From Alphaproteobacteria bacterium (GTDB lineage Bacteria > Pseudomonadota > Alphaproteobacteria > GCA-2731375): a stretch of DNA of 64,000 bases. The number at the start of each line of letters is the position of its first letter. Positions within the stretch are counted from its first letter, which is position 1. Made by a program: the position numbers and the translations under genes. The notes beneath the pieces are model-generated. The model was not told where the DNA came from. It did not search any database and saw only the letters and a list, made by a program, of their open reading frames with translations. The stretch is taken from contig JADHTB010000003.1 in NCBI GenBank assembly GCA_016776605.1, positions 186,001 to 250,000 of the forward strand, in the 5' to 3' direction. This document shows, piece after piece, positions 45,192 to 52,732 of this stretch.

Positions 45192-46439
45192 TTGGTTAGA
45201 TTGGCTGATCTTGACGAGCCCGAGCGCTCGCACCTGGGCAACATACCCTGCCCTCGTTTTGATACCGAGCCCTGGGTCAGCGGCCCGCCCTTGAAAGAAC
45301 GGCGGATCGCGGTGATTTCCACCGCCGCCCTGCAACATCGCGACGACACGCCCTTTATGATAGGCGCCGGCGATTATCGGGTCATCGCCGACGATACCCC
45401 GGCCAAGGATCTGGTGATGAGCCATGTCTCCACCAATTTTGACCGCTCTGGTTTTGAGCAGGACCTGAACGTGGTCCTGCCCCTGGACCGCCTGCATGAA
45501 ATGGCCGAGGCGGGGGAAATCGGCTCGGTCGCGCGCTTTCACTACGCCTTCATGGGTTCCACCGACCCCGTGCAGATGGAAGATGCGGCCCGAACCATGG
45601 CCGGGCTGTTAAAAGCGGACGGCGTCGACTGCTGCCTTCTTTTACCTGTTTGACCGTTGTGTACGCGCGCCGTGGGCGGGCTGGCACATTTTCTGGAAGA
45701 CGAAGGCCTGGCGACAACACAGATTAGTTTGATCCGCCCGCAGACCGAGAACACACGCCCGCCACGGGCCCTGTGGGTGCCGTTTGAATTGGGCCGTCCC
45801 CTGGGCGCACCTAATGATCCGGCCTTCCAAACAAAAGTTCTGCGCGCCGTTCTGGCCTTGCTGGAACGGGACGACGGCCCGGTAATCCTGGACGACTTCC
45901 CCGAGGACGCGCCGGCAGTCGCGGCGGCAGAGGACGGCGAGGGCTGGTTCTGTCCCATCAATCTGCCGCCCCCGCCTGCGGATTTGGCGGCGGGCGGCGG
46001 CTTCAAGGCGGCAATAGAAGCGGAGATCGGCGGCCTGACCACCTGGTATGATATCGCCTTGCGGCAGCGGGGCCGCACCACCATGGGCCTCAGCGGCATG
46101 ACGATCCATGAAATCACCGACTTTATCTGTGCCTTCCTGGACGGAGAGATGCCGGACAACCCCAACGAAAACCAGAGCCTGGGGCAAAGCCTGAAATTCG
46201 CCGTGGAAGACCTGAAGGCCTTTTACCGGGAAGCCGCCGGGGCGCAGCCGGGCCATAACACGGGTAAGGAAATGAACAACTGGTTCTATGGCGACACGGC
46301 CGCCGGCAAGGCGCTGTATGCCTTGTGGCCGATCATAGACAAGTTGGCGGAGACGGCGGATGACAGCTTCATGAAGACCTTTGCCAATCTGTTGTTGATC
46401 CCCGCCTCGCAAAAATACCGGGCGAAGAAGGAGGCCTGA
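45192..46439 (+). CDS. GrdB/PrdB-like selenoprotein with in-frame UGA (Sec154)
   Basis: The two track ORFs 45192-45653 and 45657-46439 are one frame joined by a TGA. The joined product is 415 aa, starting at a TTG with AGGAG 6 nt upstream. Around the stop the protein reads DGVDCCLLLPV-U-PLCTRAVGGLAHFL, a UxxC redox motif in the position used by the glycine/betaine/D-proline reductase B family, and PPRALWVPFELGRPLGAP follows as in those proteins. The C-terminal 150 residues are helical with no known motif. Glycine-reductase partners GrdA and GrdC are absent here, so the substrate is unknown. A plain nonsense mutation is the alternative. Confidence 0.85.
45651..45653 (+). other. UGA selenocysteine codon
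   Basis: This TGA is codon 154 of the 45192 frame. Coding character is conserved on both sides, and a cysteine follows at +3 (UPLC). The ORF track treats it as a stop. Confidence 0.8.
45658..45688 (+). promoter_or_regulatory. Candidate bacterial SECIS hairpin
   Basis: By eye, UGUGU (45658-45662) pairs with GCACA (45684-45688), continued by short GC stems with bulges. The apical loop GUGGGC begins 19 nt after the UGA (at 45672). A G in the first two loop positions and this distance fit the known bacterial SECIS rule. Folding was not computed. Confidence 0.5.
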
Positions 46440-46441
46440 AG

Positions 46442-47404
46442 ATGGCAACCAAACTGGCAATTCTGGACGATTATCAGCGCGTGGCCCTGGAGATGGCTGA
46501 TTGGACCAATCTGCCGGGAGAGGTGGATATTACCGTGTTCGATGACAATCTGGCCGACCTGGACGCGGTGGCCGCCCGTCTGGCCCCGTTCGAGGTGCTG
46601 GCCGCCATGCGCGAGCGCACGCCGTTTCCCCGGGACCTGTTCGCGAAGCTGCCGAATTTGAAATTGTTGGTCACCACGGGCATGCGCAACGGCGCCATTG
46701 ATCTTCGGGCCGCGGCGGATCACGGCGTAACCGTCTGTGGCACCGGCGGGCAGTCGGCGGCCACGGTGGAAATGATCTGGGCCCTGATCCAGGCGGTGGT
46801 GCGCAATCTACCCCAGGAGGACCGGGCTACCCGCGCCGGTCATTGGCAAACCAGCGTGGGCAAGACGTTGGCCGGGCGTACCCTGGGCCTGGTCGGCCTG
46901 GGCCGCCTGGGCGCCCACACCGCGGCAATAGCGAATTTATTCGATATGCGGGTCATTGCCTGGAGCGAGAATTTGACCGCTGACCGGGCCCGGGAATGCG
47001 GCGCCGAGCTGGTGTCGAAAGCGGAATTGTTCAAACAATCCGATATCGTCTCGATCCATCTGATCCTGTCCAAGCGCAGCCGTGGCCTGATCGGGGCCGC
47101 TGACCTGGCCTTGATGAAACCGGATGCCTATCTGGTCAACACCGCCCGCGGCCCCATTGTCGACGAGGCGGCCCTGTTGGAGGTATTGCGCGAAGGCCGC
47201 ATCGCCGGCGCGGCCCTGGATGTCTATGATGTCGAACCCCTGCCCAGGGATCATCCCCTGCTGGCCCTGGAGAACACCGTTCTGTCGCCGCACATGGCCT
47301 ATGTGACGCAGGAAAACCTACGGCAATTCCATGCCGAAACCGTGGAAGACATCGCCGCCTGGCTGAACGGACAGCCGATCAGGATATTGGAAGCACCAAA
47401 GTAA
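46442..47404 (+). CDS. D-2-hydroxyacid dehydrogenase family protein
   Basis: This 320-aa NAD-dependent dehydrogenase has the cofactor motif LGLVGLGRLGAHTAAIAN. The catalytic Arg/Glu/His are in VNTARGPIVDEAALLEV, DVYDVEPLP and LSPHMAYVT. It begins 2 bp after the selenoprotein gene, so it belongs to the same transcript. It probably interconverts a D-2-hydroxyacid and a 2-oxoacid of the cassette's pathway. The family includes phosphoglycerate, glycerate and formate dehydrogenases, and I cannot choose among them. Confidence 0.92.
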   Translation: MATKLAILDDYQRVALEMADWTNLPGEVDITVFDDNLADLDAVAARLAPFEVLAAMRERTPFPRDLFAKLPNLKLLVTTGMRNGAIDLRAAADHGVTVCGTGGQSAATVEMIWALIQAVVRNLPQEDRATRAGHWQTSVGKTLAGRTLGLVGLGRLGAHTAAIANLFDMRVIAWSENLTADRARECGAELVSKAELFKQSDIVSIHLILSKRSRGLIGAADLALMKPDAYLVNTARGPIVDEAALLEVLREGRIAGAALDVYDVEPLPRDHPLLALENTVLSPHMAYVTQENLRQFHAETVEDIAAWLNGQPIRILEAPK

Positions 47405-47451
47405 ATTTATCCGGCTGCGTTGTGACCCCGCCCGTAGCTACCGGGCAATGG

Positions 47452-48021
47452 CTACCATGAAATATCCGAAAAATCGGCCACGCCGGCGCCAAGATCAATG
47501 CCTTCCATTTCGCACATTTTCCCAGATGTCGTGGCCTTGGCAACAGCCAGATACGTCGGACGTTCCAGTATGGCGATGTGGGCAATCTGCTGTGGCGGCG
47601 AGACCCCCGCGAAAGGGAAGACGACATTTTCGAACAGAGCCACGCGCGCGGAATGATCGGTCATATCCATGACGCAACGCAGGCCGCAGGGTTGCGCCAT
47701 CATGCGGTCAAAAGTTTTTTCCAACTGTCCGGCGGCCCGCTCGCCGACCCCCGCCGTGAACGTCTTGCCCGTTATATCCTGACCGAAATAGGCCTCTAAT
47801 TCGGTGCCTACGAGACGGTAACGATAGCTGCCGTCGGGCGCCAGGTTGCGCAATACAATGCGCGGCAGCAGATTTGTGATTTTGCCCGGATCAAATGCAC
47901 TTCGCAGCGGACGAAAATTCTGACGCGGCAAATTCAGCATATATGCCGCGAATTGCCTGGACTGTTCATGACGGTAGGTGACGCCGTCACCTGCACTTTG
48001 CCCGCCGTTATGATTAACCAT
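47452..48021 (-). CDS. PAS_5-type sensor-domain protein
   Basis: This 189-aa cytosolic protein has the alphaproteobacterial PAS_5 (PF07310) pattern: LPRQNFRPLRSAFDPGKITNLLPRIVL, YRYRLVGTELEAYFGQDITGKTF and FENVVFPFAG. No output domain is attached. Proteins of this type are common in Alphaproteobacteria and mostly uncharacterised. It is divergent from the heme-copper oxidase operon across a 368-bp AT-rich gap and could report on its signal, which is speculation. Confidence 0.75.
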   Translation of the reverse strand: MVNHNGGQSAGDGVTYRHEQSRQFAAYMLNLPRQNFRPLRSAFDPGKITNLLPRIVLRNLAPDGSYRYRLVGTELEAYFGQDITGKTFTAGVGERAAGQLEKTFDRMMAQPCGLRCVMDMTDHSARVALFENVVFPFAGVSPPQQIAHIAILERPTYLAVAKATTSGKMCEMEGIDLGAGVADFSDISW

Positions 48022-48290
48022 TATGGTCTCTCAATAGTATAAAATCAGATACAGTGCTCTAAATTACAGAACAATTCCGGGTACATGCCCACAATGACAA
48101 TCAAAATATATGCCATACGAATGAATTATTGTGCAGAACTAGGCGGAAAAATCTGAATACGCCTATTTATTATTTATCCGCAGTATTGCCGAACACATGA
48201 TTGTGATGTTTTGTATAACATATTGGTTGATTGTGGCGCAGGACCCAGCCCGCAGCAAAAATTTTATAACAGCAACAATCGATTCGGCGC

Positions 48291-48304
48291 TTGACGTCGG
48301 TCAA
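48291..48304. promoter_or_regulatory. FNR/FixK-type binding site
   Basis: TTGAC-GTCG-GTCAA is a perfect palindrome fitting TTGA(T/C)-N4-(A/G)TCAA. Its centre is 41.5 bp before the start site predicted from the -10 at 48327, the class II activator position. Confidence 0.7.
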
Positions 48305-48326
48305 TTAAACCCCTGGCCAAGCGGCA

Positions 48327-48332
48327 TAACAT
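48327..48332 (+). promoter_or_regulatory. Putative -10 of the heme-copper operon promoter
   Basis: TAACAT matches TATAAT at four of six bases and is placed for FNR-type activation, giving a start near 48339 and a leader of about 50 nt. No -35 is needed in such promoters. Confidence 0.45.
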
Positions 48333-48389
48333 TCTCCCGTAACTCGAACAGGCGTTGATATTTGATGCAACCCTCTGAAAGGGACGGCG

Positions 48390-48560
48390 ATGAGTGATCA
48401 AAATACAGGTTCCGGCGGCGCGCCGGAGGAGCGGGTGCCCGCCATGCAGCGGCTGCTCGATAATCCATTTCTTTTACTCTTCATGGGCGTGGCCACACCC
48501 GCCGCGCTGTATTTGCTTTGGGGGGTGATGGAATTGTCCCAGATCCCTCTGGCGCCGTAA
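48390..48560 (+). CDS. Small heme-copper oxidase-type subunit (56 aa, not in ORF track)
   Basis: This 56-aa protein begins MSDQNTGSGGAPEERVPAM. One membrane helix (FLLLFMGVATPAALYLLWGVM) is followed by a short tail. It lies 24 bp before the CuA subunit gene and resembles the single-helix subunit IIa of ba3-type oxidases in size, topology and position. GGGAC precedes the ATG. It missed the track's 60-aa limit. Confidence 0.75.
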   Translation: MSDQNTGSGGAPEERVPAMQRLLDNPFLLLFMGVATPAALYLLWGVMELSQIPLAP

Positions 48561-48584
48561 CGGATATTCAGGGAGGAACACAGA

Positions 48585-49130
48585 ATGGCAATTTTCCCGC
48601 CGCAAAACCGTCTCTGGTGGAAAGAACCGCTATCGGGCATAGAAATCACCTGGATCGGTGTCGCATTTGTGTGGGGCCTTGTTATGTTCGGCACCATGGT
48701 TGGCTGGCATTTCGTGGGCAAGCAAAACCTGTCGAACGAGACCTACCGCATCAACCCCAACGCCTTTGGTGAAAAGGTCGAGGCCATGGTGGAGCGTTAC
48801 CAGGTCCGCGAAGAGGGCGATACGGGGATACCCGTGGTCCATCCGGCGCCGGGAACCGACATCTACATGCTGGGACGGCTATGGGAATGGTACCCGGTGT
48901 TGGAACTGGAGAAAGACCAGAAATACCGCCTGCACCTGTCATCCATGGATTGGCAGCACGGCTTTTCACTGCAACCACAGAACATCAACCTCCAGGTTCA
49001 TCCTGGTTATGAAATGGTCCTGACTATCACGCCGGACAAGAGCGGTGAATATGCGGTTGTCTGTAACGAATTCTGCGGCATCGGTCATCACACGATGGTC
49101 GGTAAAATCCATGTCATCGATAATAAATAG
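48585..49130 (+). CDS. Heme-copper oxidase subunit II with CuA site
   Basis: This 181-aa protein has one N-terminal membrane helix (ITWIGVAFVWGLVMFGTMVG), then a periplasmic cupredoxin domain. The CuA ligands are complete: His in SSMDWQHGFS, and Cys, Cys, His and Met in VVCNEFCGIGHHTMVG. This single-helix type with a short periplasmic domain is found in the B family (ba3) and in CuA-containing NO reductases. It receives electrons from a periplasmic cytochrome c or cupredoxin and passes them to subunit I, whose gene follows 9 bp later. Confidence 0.92.
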   Translation: MAIFPPQNRLWWKEPLSGIEITWIGVAFVWGLVMFGTMVGWHFVGKQNLSNETYRINPNAFGEKVEAMVERYQVREEGDTGIPVVHPAPGTDIYMLGRLWEWYPVLELEKDQKYRLHLSSMDWQHGFSLQPQNINLQVHPGYEMVLTITPDKSGEYAVVCNEFCGIGHHTMVGKIHVIDNK

Positions 49131-49139
49131 GGGCTGAAC

Positions 49140-50870
49140 ATGGCTGTTGATACACAAGCACCATCCCGCGGGTTCATCGGCGCAAGCTATCGAACCTGCC
49201 CGGAAACCGGTCTTAAGGTCTGTTCCCAGGCCGAGGCCTTGATCAAGGTAAATGCCGTGGTTGCGGTGGTTTTCCTGGCTGTCGGCGGCTTTTTTGGCCT
49301 GATGGTGGCGTTGACCCGGTGGCCGGCGGTGCATTTACTGCCGGCGGATTGGTTCTATCTGCTGCTGACCGCCCATGGCGCCGATGTTCTGTTGTTCTGG
49401 GTGATTTTTTTCGAAGTGGCGGTTTTATACTTCGCCTCGGCGATAATTTTGAACTGCCGGCTGGCGGCGCCAAAATTCGCCTGGCTGGCCTTTGTCCTGA
49501 TGGTGGTTGGCGCGGTTCTCGCTAACGTCGCCGTGTTACAGGGCGAATCCAGCGTCATGTTCACTTCTTACGTTCCCATGCAGGCGGCGCCCCATTTCTA
49601 TCTGGGTCTGATCGTCTTCGCCGTCGGCACATTGATCGCCGTTTTCTGCTTTTTCGGCACCCTGGTGATTGCCAAGGAGGAAGGCAGTTATGAAGGCTCG
49701 GTCCCGCTCGTCACCTTTGGCGCTATCACGGCGGCGATCATCGCCGTCTTCACCATCGCCTCGGGCGCGATCATCCTGATCCCCACATTCCTTTGGTCGA
49801 TCGGTTATATCAGCCACATCGATCCGCTGATGTACAAGGTGATCTGGTGGGGCATGGGGCATGCATCGCAACAGATCAATGTCTCTGCCCAGGTGGCGAT
49901 CTGGTACGCCGTGGCGGCCATGCTGCTGGGCGCCAAGCCGTTGTCGGAGAAGGTCAGCCGCATGGCTTTCCTGATGTATATTCTGTTCCTGCAACTGGCA
50001 TCCGCCCATCATCTGTTGGTGGAGCCGGGCGTCAGTTCCGAATGGAAGATCTTCAATACGTCCTACGCCCTGTATCTCGCCGTCCTGGGCAGCATGATCC
50101 ATGGCATGAGCATTCCGGGCGCCATGGAGGCGGCGCAACGGCGCAATGGCTTCAACAACGGTATCTTCGAGTGGCTGCGCAAGGCCCCTTGGAGTAACCC
50201 GGCCTTTTCCGGCACCATGCTGTCAATTGTGATTTTTGGTTTCCTGGGCGGCATCAGCGGCGTCGTCATGGGCACCGAACAATTGAACCTGATCATGCAC
50301 AATACCTTGTACGTGCCGGGACATTTCCATGCCACCGTGGTGGGTGGTACGACCTTGGCCTTCATGGCGGTCTCCTATCTGTTGGTACCGCTGATTTTCC
50401 GCAAGGAAATCATGTTCAAGAAGATTGCCCAATGGCAGCCCTACGTCTTTGGCGCGGGCGTCGCGGGTATCTCGTTGTTCATGATGGGCGCGGGTACCCT
50501 CGGCGTGGCCCGGCGGCATTGGGATATGGGCTTCTCCGATGCGGCCATGAGCTTTGACTATCCGGCCACCGCCTTCCTGATGATGGGCCTGAACGGCATC
50601 GCCGCTCTTTGCGCCGCCCTGGGCGGGTTGATGTACGTGTTGGTGATTGTTTGTTCGGTATTTTTCGGTAAAGCCCGGACGCCGGAATCCATTGCCGCAT
50701 TCCCAACCTTGCCCAAAACCGGTGGTGCCGCGACAGTCACCACCTATGGCAGCGAAGCACATCCGAAACTGCCGGGCACCGTGGTTCTGGTCAGCGTCTT
50801 CTTCGTGGCGTTCGTCCTCTACTACTACGTCAATTGGAAGTACTTGTCCGAGGTCTGGCCCCTGAGCTAG
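49140..50870 (+). CDS. Heme-copper oxidase superfamily subunit I, possibly a NO reductase
   Basis: This 576-aa protein has about 13 membrane helices. All six metal ligands are visible: low-spin heme H79 (LLTAHGADV) and H397, high-spin heme H395 (VPGHFHATVV), and CuB H241 (WWGMGHASQQ), H290 and H291 (SAHHLLVEP). In oxygen reductases of the A and B families the residue four after the first CuB His is the cross-linked Tyr (HPEVY, HPIVY); here it is Q245. No Tyr occupies the alternative cbb3 position either. This loss is known in NO reductases that descend from oxidases, including the NorSY type, which also has a SenC gene nearby. The usual annotation would be ba3 cytochrome oxidase. Confidence 0.85.
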   Translation: MAVDTQAPSRGFIGASYRTCPETGLKVCSQAEALIKVNAVVAVVFLAVGGFFGLMVALTRWPAVHLLPADWFYLLLTAHGADVLLFWVIFFEVAVLYFASAIILNCRLAAPKFAWLAFVLMVVGAVLANVAVLQGESSVMFTSYVPMQAAPHFYLGLIVFAVGTLIAVFCFFGTLVIAKEEGSYEGSVPLVTFGAITAAIIAVFTIASGAIILIPTFLWSIGYISHIDPLMYKVIWWGMGHASQQINVSAQVAIWYAVAAMLLGAKPLSEKVSRMAFLMYILFLQLASAHHLLVEPGVSSEWKIFNTSYALYLAVLGSMIHGMSIPGAMEAAQRRNGFNNGIFEWLRKAPWSNPAFSGTMLSIVIFGFLGGISGVVMGTEQLNLIMHNTLYVPGHFHATVVGGTTLAFMAVSYLLVPLIFRKEIMFKKIAQWQPYVFGAGVAGISLFMMGAGTLGVARRHWDMGFSDAAMSFDYPATAFLMMGLNGIAALCAALGGLMYVLVIVCSVFFGKARTPESIAAFPTLPKTGGAATVTTYGSEAHPKLPGTVVLVSVFFVAFVLYYYVNWKYLSEVWPLS

Positions 50871-50983
50871 GGGTCCGGCACGAAATAGGGAGCCGGGCAC
50901 TTTTGGCCCAACTGGATTTGGTCCAACTGGCCCGCTCCCAATTTTCCACCTTGTTTAGGAAACCGTCCAGGGGAGACAGGAAT

Positions 50984-51871
50984 ATGGCTACCGCCTTCAG
51001 TCGATCGCAGTTCAGCCAATTACACAACGTCTTCAAGCTGCGCATCGGCTTTGCCATCATGCTGACGGCGCTGGCCGGTCTGGCAATGACCCCTGGCGCC
51101 CATTTATCAATTCCCGAAATTGCTGCCCTGGCCCTGGCTGTACTGGTCTCCGCCGCCGCCGCTGGCGCCCTCAACCAGTATCTTGAACGGGACCTGGACG
51201 GAACCATGGCGCGGACCGCGAACCGGCCCTTCGTGACCGGTTTCTATCAGGCCGGGCCGAAATGGCTTTGCGCCATAATCCTGTTGATGGCCGGCGCATT
51301 CGTCCTGGCCTGGTCCGTACTGAATTTTGCAACGGCGGTGTATGTGTTTCTAGGCGCCTTTTTCTATGGCGTGGTCTACACCGTCTGGCTAAAGCGGCGC
51401 AGTTGGATGAACATCGTGGTGGGCGGCCTGTCGGGCAGTTTCGCGGTGCTGGCCGGCGTGGCGGCCGCCGATCCCGACCTGGCCACGGCGCCGGTCTTGC
51501 TGGCGGTGGTGTTATTCCTGTGGACGCCGCCGCATTTTTGGAGCTTGGCCATGGCCCTGCACAAAGACTATGCGGCGGCCAAGGTGCCGATGTTGCCGGT
51601 GGTCATTGGCGACGGCCCGGCGGCGCGGGTGATCCTGGCCCATACGGTGGCCCTGGTCGCTTTGTCCCTGTTGCCGTTCGCTTTTGGCATGGGCTGGCTT
51701 TATTTGGCCGGAGCCCTGATTGGCGGTGCTTACTTCGTCTGGCGCGCCATTGAATTGGTGCGCGATCCCGGTCCGGTGCTGGCCATGAAGACCTTTTTCG
51801 CCTCGCTGATCCAGCTGACCCTGCTGTTGGCCGTTGCCATCGCCGACCCATGGGTGATGGGGCTGGTATGA
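50984..51871 (+). CDS. ctaB: Protoheme IX farnesyltransferase (heme O synthase)
   Basis: This 295-aa UbiA-type prenyltransferase has NQYLERDLDGTMARTANRP, which carries the NxxxDxxxD diphosphate site, and a second acidic loop (KDYAAAKVPMLPVVIGD). It has eight to nine membrane helices. It makes heme O, needed if the oxidase uses an O- or A-type heme. The ATG at 50984 has GGGAGACAGG upstream; the track start reads through the subunit I terminus. It overlaps the SCO gene by 4 bp. Confidence 0.93.
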   Translation: MATAFSRSQFSQLHNVFKLRIGFAIMLTALAGLAMTPGAHLSIPEIAALALAVLVSAAAAGALNQYLERDLDGTMARTANRPFVTGFYQAGPKWLCAIILLMAGAFVLAWSVLNFATAVYVFLGAFFYGVVYTVWLKRRSWMNIVVGGLSGSFAVLAGVAAADPDLATAPVLLAVVLFLWTPPHFWSLAMALHKDYAAAKVPMLPVVIGDGPAARVILAHTVALVALSLLPFAFGMGWLYLAGALIGGAYFVWRAIELVRDPGPVLAMKTFFASLIQLTLLLAVAIADPWVMGLV

Positions 51872-52689
51872 CGAATGGGGTGAAATGGGGAACCATCATG
51901 GCAATGGTGGCGATGCTGCCCGCCGCGCTGTCGGCGGCCGCGCCCCTGGTGCCGGATGAAAAGGGAGCCCTGGCGATCAGCCAGGCGGCTCTGGGGCGCC
52001 AGATTGACGACCACAGGTTTGTCGACAGCAGTGGCAACACGGCCCGCCTCAGCGATTTTCGCGGCAAACCGCTGGTGATCAACCTGATCTATACCGCCTG
52101 CATCCGTAGCTGCCCGGTGATCGTGCAGACCCTGGCGGACGCCGTGACCGATGCTCAGGGCGCGTTCGACGAAGACAGCTTCAACGTCATTACCGTTGGT
52201 TTCGAGGCCGGCTCCGATACACCAGACCGCATGGCGTCCTTCGCCAAAACTCAGGGCATTGATCTGCCGAACTGGCGCTTTCTATCCAGCGACGGCCGGA
52301 CCATCGAGAAATTTGCCGAACAGTTGGGTTTTGTCTATTACGCCTCTACCCAGGGCTTTCAGCATTTATCCCAGGTCAGCGTGCTGGATAGTCAGGGGCG
52401 TTTGTACAGCCAGATCTATGGGGAAAATTTTGCCAGCCCGTTTCTTGTGGAACCTTTGAAGGATCTGGTCTTTGGCCGCAACGCCGATGCAACTTCGATC
52501 ACGGGCCTGATCAACCGCTTGCGTTTGTTCTGTACCCTTTACGATCCGGCGGCCCAGCGCTACCGCTTCGACTATTCCGTCTTCATCGGCTTTTTCATTG
52601 GTCTGGCGGCGCTAACAACGGTCGGCAGCATTTTGGTGCGCAATCTTTGGCGCCGCCGCCACGATCTGCAACTCTCGATCAGGCACTGA
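51868..52689 (+). CDS. SCO1/SenC-family copper chaperone with C-terminal membrane helix
   Basis: This 273-aa protein has an N-terminal signal or anchor (MAMVAMLPAALSAAAP), a thioredoxin-fold SCO domain with copper ligands in TACIRSCPVIVQT (CxxxC) and the His of FQHLSQVSVLDSQ, and a C-terminal membrane helix (VFIGFFIGLAALTTVGSIL). It should insert copper into CuA of subunit II. The ATG at 51868 overlaps the ctaB stop. A second C-terminal helix is unusual for SCO proteins and would pin it to the membrane at both ends. Confidence 0.9.
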   Translation: MTNGVKWGTIMAMVAMLPAALSAAAPLVPDEKGALAISQAALGRQIDDHRFVDSSGNTARLSDFRGKPLVINLIYTACIRSCPVIVQTLADAVTDAQGAFDEDSFNVITVGFEAGSDTPDRMASFAKTQGIDLPNWRFLSSDGRTIEKFAEQLGFVYYASTQGFQHLSQVSVLDSQGRLYSQIYGENFASPFLVEPLKDLVFGRNADATSITGLINRLRLFCTLYDPAAQRYRFDYSVFIGFFIGLAALTTVGSILVRNLWRRRHDLQLSIRH

Positions 52690-52732
52690 TCAGGCCGGAA
52701 AACAAGACACTAAAAGGGGAAAGGGGAACTTC

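Larger units (their letters stand above)
48022..48389. other. AT-rich control region of the heme-copper operon
   Basis: This 368-bp divergent gap between the PAS_5 gene and the oxidase operon holds no gene. It contains the FNR/FixK-type palindrome at 48291 and its matched -10; the remainder is AT-rich. Confidence 0.6.

Noticed and set aside
45657-46439. Separate 260-aa protein starting at TTG 45657
   Set aside because: It is in frame with the upstream ORF, has no ribosome site of its own, and starts inside a conserved motif that spans the TGA.
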